Below, piece by piece: positions 37,492-47,816 of a DNA stretch of 64,000 nt (position 1 is the stretch's first letter; every line of letters starts with the position of its first letter). The position numbers and the translations under genes were made by a program. Below the pieces are notes generated by a model. That model was not told the origin of the DNA, ran no database searches, and was given only the letters and a program-made list of their open reading frames with translations. The DNA lies in assembly GCA_030686995.1 (NCBI GenBank), contig CM060693.1:106937501-107001500 (forward strand), given 5' to 3'. The DNA is from Artemisia argyi. Its lineage: Eukaryota; Streptophyta; Magnoliopsida; Asterales; Asteraceae.

Positions 37492-38966
37492 TGATAACAT
37501 CAAATTTACCCCCAATCTAAGTGTTAATTTCTCCTTTAAAATGCCCATCTTTTCTACTTATATGAAGAATATATACTCTTATTTCTTCCTATTTTGGTTT
37601 CAGGGTAAAGAGGAGCAAAAGTACATTATTGATGATTTATTGACTAAAAAGTGGGAACTAAGCTTAAAGTTACATTGAAGACACAAACACGGCGGTCTAG
37701 TTTAGTGATGACACTACACCGTTAGAAGATTTACCCCATTCTGTGAAGACTACGCCGTAGCAAGCCACTAAGCTACAACGTAACAGAGATTACCAAAGAA
37801 TACGCCGTAGTTAGTCATTGGAATACAGCGTAATGTTGATGATATGAGCCTTACGCCCATAGTTAGTAATAGGACTACGGCGTAAGAATGATTCTATAAA
37901 GGTTACGCCCGTAGTTAATAATTGGACTACGGCGTAAGTAAGATTTTATGAAGACTACGCCTGTAACAAGTAATGGAGTTAATGCGTAATGATTATAACA
38001 AAGAATACGGCGTAATCTTACCATACGACTACGCCGTAGCATAGACGATCCCTATAAATACCAAAGCAATTTTCATCCACAATTGGTCAAGTTCCTCCCC
38101 CAAACGTGAACTAGGGTTTGGGAAAACGACCCAGAAGAAGAATGAAGACCATGAAGGCTAGAGATATGGTGTGCCATTAGACTAGGAACCACCTTGTCTA
38201 ACACATGTTCGAATTCTATTTTGTTTCACAATTTTATGAATTCTCTTTATTAAGATTTGGTTTTAGTTATTTATTCATATTCATCTTTGTAGACGTTATC
38301 TTAGCTTGTTTGTTATTCTTTCGTTTCGGTAATATGTAAGCTTGGTTGAATCTATTCAGTCTAGGTGAATTAACCCTAGGACCCTAGACTGGTAGGTTGT
38401 GGGGATTGGTAAGAATATGCCATAGTACTACCTTTCCCTATGTGCGAATTAACCCTAGGACCACCTACCAACCGGATGTATTTAAGGAGCTAGAGGGAAT
38501 CTAAGATCTGACCATGCCGGGTTCCACTAGAACAAGTCTATTAAACATGGCACTTAATGACTCTTGTATCTTATCCAATGAAATCTTGGCTTTACAATAG
38601 ACGAGAATAGGATGAGATGCAAGATAGGGCTGATGATATGACCAACTGACTCTTGTCGACTTGCACCCACTACATAGAACACTAATATATGAATTAGGCT
38701 TCACCTTAATATCTTAATAACCTATCTTTATCTTTAGTATCTTTATTTTCTCTTTTGTTTACTTTATGTCTTTGGTTTCTATTTACTTTATTCACTAATA
38801 CCCTTTTTAGTACTTACCTTAGTTTACCAGACCAACAGCTCTTTGGAGGACACTCGGATTTATCTAAAGGCATACTACACATGACCGGGTACACTGCCCG
38901 TTAGTATGTGTTAATCCTTATAATTCAAAATTTATAAATGTAAAACAGGATGAAAATAACGCATCA
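37492..38966 (+). repeat. 5' LTR of the non-autonomous Athila-like element
   Basis: 1475 bp, TGATAACATC to GCATCA. U3 carries six exact TACGSCGTA cores just upstream of the TATA box. Differences from the 3' LTR are scattered substitutions and an indel of about 25 bases near 37985. Confidence 0.92.
38053..38060 (+). promoter_or_regulatory. TATA box in the 5' LTR
   Basis: TATAAATA about 560 bases into the LTR, directly downstream of the palindrome cluster; the 3' LTR has TATAAAATA at 43894-43902. Confidence 0.6.
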
Positions 38967-38972
38967 AGTTTT

Positions 38973-38990
38973 TGGTGCCGCTGCCGGGGA
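38973..38990 (+). promoter_or_regulatory. Primer binding site, tRNA-Asp type
   Basis: TGGTGCCGCTGCCGGGGA, six bases after the 5' LTR. It differs by two bases from the plant tRNA-Asp complement TGGCGCCGTTGCCGGGGA. Confidence 0.85.
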
Positions 38991-40142
38991 GCAGTTTATT
39001 TAGGCAAGTTAAGGTAGGTTTCAATTTCTACATTAAAAGATCAAAACAAGCATTGACGATCTACATACAAGTTTTGACCTCGTTACGAAATCCAGGTACA
39101 CACATTTACATTTGTCATTTAAACCAAACTACGGCGTAGCATCTAGCTGAACTACGCCGTAGCAATACTATATTGACACTGCAATTTTAAACTAACTACG
39201 GCGTAGCCATTAAACGAAATACGCCGTAGCAATATTTTATAATTAAAATTCATAGCCTGAATTTGAACTAACTACAACGTAGCTATTTCTTAGAGCTACG
39301 GCGTAGCTTCCTGAGGGTATATATATACGGGTTTGCATAACTCATTCACTTTTGCAACCCATTCTTCACACATACACGACCCTCTATCAATTTTTTCCAA
39401 AAAAACTGTTCATCCACTCTCCTTTGCATCATCAATGGCAGTTAAACACCCCATTTTCCTTCCTTGACCTTTCTTATTATTAATTGCAATTTTTAGGGTT
39501 TTTTACAATGCTAGGTTAGGGGATCATGATTTAACACGATTATAGTTCCGATCTAATTTGTAAATCAATGGTTTGAACTAATTAACGAGTTTGGTTTAGG
39601 TTTGCTCAATTCAAATTAGTAAATAAAAAATTAGGGTTAGATTTAATTTACTACTCATCGATGTTATTAAACTAGCCACGCTTAATATTTGAGTGGGAAA
39701 CATTTATTTGAAACTTTGGTTGGTTTTTTTTGTGGTTACGGCGTAGCACATTGATCATTGCCCCGTAACAATTGCAGATAGCGATAGCAAAATAGTCGCT
39801 ACGGCGTAGCTAGTCATAGCGCTACGCCGTAGCAATTGTTTTTACATAGAACTTAATTTTTAAAATTTGTCAACTACAGTGTAGCTTGTTAATTAAACTA
39901 CGTCGTAGCTCTAAATTTTTTACAGAGTAACCATTTTCGAGACTACAACGTAGCTAGTAATAGCGCTACGCCGTAGCTGCAATTTTTATTCAGAACACTT
40001 AAAGACAATTACGGCATAGCTATTTATGGAATTACGCCGTAGTCTTTATTAAAACCAACTACGAAGTAGCTATTAACAGCGCTACGCCGTAGGATCTTAA
40101 ATCTACAATTATCATGTTTCTAACTTTCTTGTTCAGCAGGAA

Positions 40143-41554
40143 ACAACAACGGTCCTACTCAATGGTTCAAGTTTCTGAACTATGATCTGACGGATAGAAA
40201 AGTCTGCAAGGAAGAGCTATGGTCTCTTATGAGCAAGACGATCAAGGTCATGGAGGCCCTTAGCAAGGATGAGTTAGAAAGGGTTAACGAGGGAAATGCC
40301 TTTACGCAACTCGAAGACTTGTGCCATATTAAATTCGAAAAGAATAATGGACACTTTACTTGTTGGGCATGGATGAACGTGTTCTCTATCCACGAACCGG
40401 TCATCCAAGAATACGTTTGGGAGTTTTTAGCATATGTTGATTTTGAAGAACAAGTCACTAGTATGACCGAAAATTGCTTGTTCTTTCACCTTGGTGGTGT
40501 GAGAAGAGAGATGAATATGAGGCAGTTTATATCGGCCATGGGACTTTATAGTAGGGAAACTGTTGATTCCCAAGTTTTTCAAGATTACTACAGCTTGTGT
40601 TTAAGGGAAAGGCCGCATAACTACGACCCTGCACCATACTATCAGAAAATATCAGGTTTAGCAGGATTCATGTCAAGAAACCCACCTTCCTACAAAACCA
40701 TCATGGATCCTATTCGACGTCTAGTGCATAGACTTTTTGCTATATCAGTTCGTGCCAGGCATTCGGCAAGAGAAAAGGTAACCATTGAAGAGCTATTCTT
40801 AATGCAAAGTATGGATGGTGGGGACTTTGTTAATATTCCATGGTATTTGGTTAAGTTTATGACAGGAAAAGCTAAAGGAGCACAGCAGGGCAGCTTTATT
40901 TAGGGGGCCCACTTCATCGGGACATTGGCTAGGAGTTTTGGGTTGATGACAGCAGCAGCCTTAGCCAAGGTGAATCGGACAGCCGAAACATCTTCGATTG
41001 GAATTGCTAAGTTGGACGAGTTTGGGATCATCACCTACAACCCTTTGAATGAACCCGTGTTGAGTCTGGTGATGAGGAGAGCTAGTGGTGAAGGTAGTTC
41101 TAGGGCTAGTGGAAGCCGAGCTATAGCCGAAGAGCGTGTGCGACCCACGATGACAATGATGGAAAGAATGAACATTATGGAGAGACGCATGGGGCAAATA
41201 GAGACACACATAACCAACTTTGGTCTTGACATGGACGAGATGACGGCAGTAATCGCGGGCATGAGTGAATAGTTTGATAGTTTTTATGCCGACTTTAGAG
41301 ATTTGCAGGTACAACAAGCCAACTACTATCGATGGAACGTCGATCGTACCAATCAGATGCTCGAACACATGCATTTGAGCCACCCTCGTTGGAACGGGCC
41401 GGATTATGTGGATCGGTCCAACATACCTGATATGGGAGTCCAGCATGGTGTCAGCTCCATGCATCCTGGCACCTCGTCTTCATCCCCTCAAGATGGTCAT
41501 GACCCCACCACTCAATTTGATACACCTATGGAGGGAGATCGGGATCAAGAATGA
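40143..41554 (+). pseudogene. ATHILA ORF1-like protein with two in-frame TAG codons
   Basis: The frame is open from about 40143 (GPTQWFKFLNYDL) after a possible acceptor TTGTTCAGCAG; the first ATG is at 40229. It includes FFHLGGVRREMNMRQFISAM, DPIRRLVHRLFAISV, MDGGDFVNIPWYL and HFIGTLARSFGLM, matching from memory the ATHILA ORF-1 family (PF03078) of unknown function. TAG codons at 40901-40903 and 41270-41272 interrupt one frame that otherwise continues to 41554. The tail is Ser/Pro/Asp-rich, with a helical MERMNIMERRMGQIETHI segment. It is the only protein of this element. Confidence 0.75.
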
Positions 41555-43346
41555 TAACTCTTAGCCCATACAAACTTATCCATCATTATCTCTGAAACAA
41601 TTTACTATTTTAGGGTCTATAATAACTTCGCTAGAACATGACTTGCTACTAATATTTACATTTTGGTATTAGATATGACAGCATGCAGGTTTTTTTTAGC
41701 TTGGATATTCAGATTGCAGACTGTTGCTACGGCGTAGCAGGTCTTTGACCTAGGTCGTAGCTACCATGGAGAAACTAATGGACATTCTATCTAGATTTTG
41801 GAGCTACGGCGTAGCAGGTCTTTGACCTACGCCGTAGCTAGTGCCAAAATTTTGCATACTTGTTTAGAGAACTTCTGAGAGCGCGAACGTGTGAGGGGAG
41901 TTATTCTTTTTCATTGTTATTCTATTTTTCTATTTTTATTTTGTTCAAAAGAGACTTTGCACAAACTAAGTGGGGGGGGGGATAGGAAATAGAATACGAA
42001 ATTATCACTTAAATTTATACTTGTCCTCATTTTTCTAGCTTTACAAAATGCAAGTTCAAATTATAAATTATGCCATTTTTAAAATTTTGACATATAATTT
42101 TACATAAACTAGAATAAATTAACCCCGAGCACACAATAACCCTTGATAACATGGTGAGGTTTAGCCTATTCATTTTCATACATTTTACCCCAAATCCACC
42201 GAATATTGAGTGTGCCGGTAGTAGCGTAGACTTTAGAACTTGGGTTTTACATCATTTCGAGACCATAAACGAGTAATGTGTTTTTATAATACGTTTGGAA
42301 GAAACTTTTTGAGAAAACAATTTTGTTAATATTTTCAACCATAACTTAAACCCTTCGATTAGTCACATCGACTTTTCGATCTATTACCCTTGTTTGCACT
42401 CACTTTTAGTGCAAGATACCCTCAAATACACCTTATTACATTTCCTCCATTCCTTACCATACTATCCCATTACACTTTTTCAATTTTGTAATCTTATGTT
42501 TTTGGTTGAGAAATCTTTGTTGTCTGAATGTCATAAAATGCCTAAGTTCAAGAATCAAGAAAGACAAGTATGCTCGAAGACCCCCAAATGTTCTCCACAT
42601 AAGTTAATCTCAAGTGGGGGGATAATGTTATCAGTTCATCTTTGAAAAAAAATGTGAATTTCAGTATGTAGAATAGAAAAATAAAGCGTGCAAGTCATAA
42701 GCACAAAATAAGGTAGCTTATCATGGAAGGCATAGCTCTCTTTACCGGAAGAATTTTTGGAAGAAAAACTATATCACTTGTCACTAACAAGAGACTACAC
42801 CTCGGAAGATTGGCATTTTCTGGCAAAAGGGCAATCGGTGACAACTCGATTGAAAGATAAGATTACTTTTTCCTCTTTACCCTTACAATAGTCAACATCA
42901 TAACCTTCCCTTTTTAGTTGTGAAGTATTCTTAGGTGAGGGATTCGAGCAGTCAGTGGTGTCTTGCCCGGCGTTCTGGTCATGTATCATTGCCTTTGTCA
43001 CCCTTGCCGTAGTATATTAGTAACAACTTTACACCCTTAACCTTACGATTATCTAAACAATATTATTTTCAAAAACTGTTTCAACCTTAGCTCTAGTGGT
43101 AGAGTTTTGTGTAAATGCCAAGCTTATGATAGAATACCTGCTATGACTCAGCGTTTATGAGAGCACCCCGAAATTTAACACTTAGATTAGGGAGCGTTGA
43201 GTGAATTTCTTCCCTTCTTTTCATGAGGTGTTCGGCTTAACTTTATTTCTAGCAGTTTTATTAATTCAAATTTGTATCTTCTAAGTAATGCAGAGGATGC
43301 TCTTTTAATTATTAATACGGTCTACTTGAGGACAAGTAGAGTTTAT
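41555..43346 (+). other. 3' non-coding region of the Athila-like element
   Basis: About 1.8 kb without a credible ORF. It contains three exact palindromes near 41730-41840 and purine tracts AAGTGGGGGGGG (near 41970) and AAGTGGGGGGATAA (near 42612), which resemble extra polypurine tracts. Confidence 0.55.
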
Positions 43347-43359
43347 GTGGGGGGATATT
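43347..43359 (+). promoter_or_regulatory. Polypurine tract next to the 3' LTR
   Basis: GTGGGGGGATATT immediately before TGATAAC of the 3' LTR. Confidence 0.7.
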
Positions 43360-44807
43360 TGATAACATCAAATTTACCCCAATCTAAGTGTTAATTTCTC
43401 CTTTAAAATGCCCATCTTTTCTACTTATATGAAGAATATATACTCTTATTTCTTCCTATTTTGGTTCCAGGGTAAAGATGAGCAAAAGTACGTTATTGAT
43501 GATTTATTGACCGAAAAGTGGGAATTAAGCTTAAAGTTACATTGAAGACACAAACACGGCGATCTATTTTAGTGACGATACTACACCGTTAGAAGATTTA
43601 CCCCATTTTGTGAAGACTATGCCGTAGCAAGCCACTAAGCTATGGCATAACAGAGATTACCAAAGAATACGCCATAGTTAGTCATTGGACTATGGCGTAA
43701 TGTTGATGATATGAGCCTTACGCCCGTAGTTAGTAATAGGACTATGGCGTAAGAATGATTCTATGAAGGTTACTCCCGTACTTAATAATTGGACTACGGC
43801 GTAAGTAAGATTTTATGAAGACTACGCCCGTAACAAGTGATGGAGTTACGGCGTAATCTTACCATACGACTACGCCGTAGCATAGATGAGCCCTATAAAA
43901 TACCAAAGGAATTTTCGTCCACAATTGGTCAAGTTCCTCCCCCCAAACCTGCACTAGGGTTTGGGGAAAACGACCAAGAAGAAGAATGAAGACCACAAAG
44001 GCTAGATATATGGTGTGCCATTAGACTAGGAACCACCTTGTCTAACACATGTTCGAATTCTCTTTTGTTTCGCAATTTTATGAATTCTCTTTATTAAGAT
44101 TTGGTTTTAGTTATTTATTCATATTCATCTTTGTAGACGTTATCTTAGCTTGTTCGTTATTCTTTTGTTTCGGTAATATGTAAGCTTGGTTGTATCAATT
44201 CAGTCTAGGTGAATTAACCCTAGGACCCTAGACTGGTAGGTTTTGGGGATTGGTAAGAATCGGCCATAGTACCACCTTTCCCTATGTGCGAATTAACCCT
44301 AGGACCACCTACCAACCGGATGTATTTAAGGAGCTAAAGGAATCTAAGATCTGACCATGCCGGGTTCCACTAGAACAAGTCTATTAAACATGGCACTTAA
44401 TGACTCTTGTATCTTATCCAATGAACTCTTGGCTTTACAATAGACGAGAATAGGATGAGATGCAAGATAGGGCTGATGATATGACCAACTGACTCTTGTC
44501 GACTTGCACCCACTACATAGAACACTAATATATGAATTAGGCTTCACCTTAATATCTTAATAACCTGTCTTTATCTTTAGTATCTTTATTTTCTCTTTTT
44601 TTTACTTTATGTCTTTGGTTACTATTTTCTCTATTCACTAATACCCTTTTTAGTACTTACCTTAGTTTGCCAGACCAACAGCTCTTGGGACAACACTCGG
44701 ATTTATCTAAAGGCATACTACACATGACCAGGTACTACCCGTTAGTATGTGTTAATCCTTATAATTCGAAATTTATAAGTGTAAAACAGGATGAAAATAA
44801 CGCATCA
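43360..44807 (+). repeat. 3' LTR of the non-autonomous Athila-like element
   Basis: 1448 bp, a near-copy of the 5' LTR. Many of its palindromes are altered at CpG (TATGGCATA, TACGCCATA), leaving about three exact cores. Confidence 0.92.
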
Positions 44808-44812
44808 CCATG

Positions 44813-45623
44813 CAACCATACGCGAGTGAAATCCAAAACCAATAAGAATACACCTTAAGAAACCCCAATCAACCGTGTCATAAGATTTTTGGATATCCAC
44901 CTTAAACGCACAACGAGCTGGACCATGATCAAGATGATAATTAAGCATAAGCTCTTGCGTAAGCAAGATATTGTCCGAAATCCTCCTACCCAGAACAAAC
45001 GCCAATTGATTCAAACTCACAAGAGATGTTAAACTCTCCTTGATATGGTTAGCAATAATCTTGCTAATACATTTATATAACACATTGCAGCAAGAGATAG
45101 ACCTAAAATCATTAATCTGAGAAGGAGAAGAAACCTTAGGAAGGAGAGCTATAGTCGTATGGTTCACTTTTTTAAGAAGTTTACCGTTGATGAAAAACTC
45201 CTGAATCGCCTTAGTAACATCCATCGAAATAATCTCCCAAACACCTTTAAAGAAAGCCGCAGAATACCCATCAGGACCCGGTGATTTATCATCACCCATA
45301 GAAAAAATACAATCATTAACCTCCTAAGCCGTGACATCTCGAACCATATGATTAGCAACAACGGGATCAAGAGAAGTGTTAAAAAGATCAATACCATCAA
45401 AAGGACCAGAATTCCCCACTTGACCAAGAAAAGAAGTGAAATAACCAACAAAAGCAATAGGGACCTGGTCTTGGTCAAAACGAACCCCATCACTATTGCA
45501 CACAGAATCAATTTGGATCCTAGCTTTACGACTTTTGACCACTTTATGGAAATAAGCAGAATTAGATTCCCCAACACGAAGCCACTCCACTTTAGCTTTT
45601 TTCTTAAGAAACTGGCCTTCCAA
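44813..45623 (-). pseudogene. LINE G: linker and N-terminal half of RT
   Basis: 45623-45324 reads FLKKKAKVEWLRVGESNSA and YFHKVVKSRKARI. 45299-44813 reads KSPGPDGYSAAFFKGVWEII, IALLPKVSSPSQINDFRSIS and CAFKVDIQKSYDTVDW. A stop at about 45323 divides them. The block ends at the CCATG where the LTR element entered; the frame continues at 37491. Confidence 0.85.
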
Positions 45624-45676
45624 AAGAATAGCTTCGTTGTATCCATTAAGATAAGCAGCTTCCTCTTCCCTAATCT

Positions 45677-46390
45677 CTATATTAAAAGGATCTGTATCAA
45701 GAGCTCGCTGAATAGTATGAGATGAAGTTTAATAACATTCTCATGAATGTTCCCCTCATTAAACAAAAGACTACGAAGTGGCTTCTTCAGTAACTTCAGC
45801 TTACGAACAACACGGTACATGAAAAAGCCTCTAACATTCGTATCCCAACCCCCCTTAACCTGCACTTTAAACCTAGGATTCTGCACAAGAAAATTAGAGA
45901 ACTTAAAAGGACGAGGTTTGAAAGTAAAGGAAGTAGGGATAGTAAGAATATCCAGGGAATGATCGGAAATGCGATAGGGCTGGAAAATAGCATGAGCACC
46001 AACAAATAAATCCATAAATCCAAGATTGGCCATAATACGGTCAATCTTCTTAAGTGTACCATCCATACCTCTCGGCTTCTGATTCCATGTAAATTGTAAC
46101 CCCGAACAATTAATATCAACTACATCAATCTCATCAATACACTCCTTAAACTCCCGCATAGCAATGTCAATCACGGAAGATCCCTCCAACTTATCTTCTA
46201 AATGAAGAGCTGAATTGAAATCACCAAGAATACACCAAGGGCGAGCTCGAACATAAAACTTATGCAGCTTAAGATTATCCCAAAGAGGACGCGTATGAGT
46301 ATATCTAGTATGAGCATTAATAAAAGAACAGAAAAGCTCTTTTTTATCCATCTTAAACCGAATACATGCATGTATCACCTGATCATCCAT
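45677..46390 (-). pseudogene. LINE G: endonuclease domain, partial
   Basis: A 237-codon open frame of the apurinic-type endonuclease that nicks the target. It shows WCILGDFNSALHLEDK (GDFN), QFTWNQKPRG, KKIDRIMANLGF and PYRISDHSLDIL (SDH). The N-terminal part lies beyond the Copia insertion at 46430. The frame is lost at the C-terminal end near 45700. Confidence 0.85.
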
Positions 46391-46429
46391 AGAAATAACA
46401 TTTAAAGCAACCTCGTCTTGGTTCCAACC

Positions 46430-46918
46430 TGTTGAATCTTAGACTTTGATAGATCTTTGAGCACTCGTGGATCGTTAGTAATGTTTATGTAATCACAAAC
46501 ACACTAATAGAAAGTTTCTATTACTTGTATTCTAAAGCGGAAATTAAACACAAGTAGGAACACAGATTACTAAGAATACTTTGATCCTATATGGATCTTT
46601 CAATAATACTAAAACTTGTTTTTCAATACGTGTACATAATACATAATAATGTGTTCCTTTTATAGACAAGGAACCCTAAACCGTTTCACAAGAAACGTAT
46701 CTTCTATAAACTTAAAGAGATATGCATTATCACTTCCTAATAAAACTCATGCATATCCTAACTAGATAACAAAATACACGGAATATCTATATCCGCAGAA
46801 ACAAACTACACAAAATCTCTACTTCCGTAGAATTAATACTTCAGCAGAATCCAGCTCTTCAGCAGAAACCATCAGCAGTAACCTTCAGCAGAATTCTTAT
46901 TCAGTAGAATTCCCAACA
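46430..46918 (-). repeat. 3' LTR of the Copia element
   Basis: 489 bp with ends TGTTG and CAACA. TATAAAAG on the minus strand at about 46657-46664. On the minus strand U3 starts with four to five imperfect copies of TTCTGCTGAAG. The second LTR is not in the window. Confidence 0.85.
46657..46664 (-). promoter_or_regulatory. TATA box in the Copia LTR
   Basis: CTATAAAAGG on the minus strand, about 255 bases into the LTR, placing U3 at 46918 to about 46665. Confidence 0.55.
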
Positions 46919-46934
46919 ATCCTCCCCTAATCTT
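46919..46934 (-). promoter_or_regulatory. Polypurine tract of the Copia element
   Basis: AAGATTAGGGGAGGAT on the minus strand, directly beside the LTR. Confidence 0.7.
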
Positions 46935-47736
46935 GAATTTGACATGGTTAAGTTCAAGATTCTTGATAGATCATTAAAATTACAAACCAAGAGGATGGAA
47001 TTCGAACATCAGCAGCAAAGAATCAAAATAGACACATCTCTATGAATGGCAAACATGAAACCTTCAGGTCTTTGCAGCAACAAATGACAAAGTGTACATC
47101 AAAACATATTAGTCTCATACTATTCTCATCACATCCAAGTGTGTTAACTCCTGTGAGAGGTGAATAATTGAAAATAATGGATTTGATGTCTCTTTACCAA
47201 TAGCCATCACTACTGGAGTAGCCAAATGTTTAAGTTCGAAAACTATGCAACACTGATAACCATATGATTGTTAGCAAATCATCAGCTATAAACGGATTTG
47301 AGTTGTCTTTACCTGTAGCCATTTGCTCAGGACTAGTCAATTATTCAGGTGAGTAGATCACCTTGGAAATTGAATACCAAATATGGTTTTCCACTACCTT
47401 TACCACAAGCCATACACTTGTGGGCTAGCCAATTATTGGGAATCCATAAGGAAAAATCCGTGGTATTGGGAATCCATAAGGAAAAATCCATGGTCAATTG
47501 ACAACCATCCAACTCTCAGTTGTTAAGCATGGGTGAGTTGAGTACCCAATAGTTTTTAGCAAACTATTACAGCTATCAACAGATTTGACTTGTCTTTACC
47601 AAAGCTGTACCCTTTAGACTAGCCAACTTTTTGATAGAATAGTCAACATCAAGGTAAGTTGATAACCAGATAAGGTATGAAAATAACCAACACCAAAACC
47701 TGCATACAACATACAAAACACTAATCTGTTAGTTTT

Positions 47737-47767
<31 letters not shown>

Positions 47768-47816
47768 TTAAGAATAATGAAAAGAAACAAATATACAACA
47801 AAAAATCATACCAATA
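46935..47816 (-). repeat. Copia 3' UTR with degenerate repeats
   Basis: About four imperfect copies of a unit with the theme TTTGA, TTGTCTTTACC, AGCCAT, ACTAGCCAA begin near 47180, 47290, 47380 and 47580. ATTGGGAATCCATAAGGAAA is repeated directly at about 47436 and 47465. An (ATTT)n microsatellite lies at about 47736-47770. No ORF. Confidence 0.7.

Larger units (their letters stand above)
37751..41845. repeat. Dispersed CTACGSCGTAG palindromes
   Basis: The nearly self-complementary core TACGSCGTA occurs about 23 times by eye in the element: 6 in the 5' LTR U3, 11 in the leader (39120-40095), 3 in the 3' region (41725-41845) and 3 in the 3' LTR. Many decayed forms accompany them. They often come in pairs about 20 bases apart with opposite central base, so each unit can fold alone and pairs can fold together. 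Confidence 0.9.
37492..44807 (+). mobile_element. Non-autonomous Athila-like LTR retrotransposon
   Basis: Two LTRs of about 1.45 kb (37492-38966 and 43360-44807) start TGATAAC and end GCATCA. They are flanked by the 5-bp duplication CCATG (37487-37491 and 44808-44812). A tRNA-Asp-type PBS and a polypurine tract are present. The 4.4-kb interior has one ATHILA ORF1-like frame with two stops and no protease, RT or integrase, so it needs another element's enzymes. CTACGSCGTAG palindromes run through U3, leader and 3' region. Confidence 0.92.

Noticed and set aside
37751..41845. Regularly spaced palindromes taken for a CRISPR-like array
   Set aside because: The DNA is plant nuclear, spacing is irregular, there are no unique spacers of fixed length and no cas genes; the motifs lie inside an LTR element.
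38501..44547. Identical minus-strand 67-codon frames at 38501-38704 and 44344-44547
   Set aside because: The pair exists only because both LTRs carry the same sequence; no start context or family match.
45348..45725. Plus-strand frames over LINE G and ORF3 (45348-45725, 49209-49526, 40961-41464 minus)
   Set aside because: Shadows of well-supported coding text on the opposite strand.
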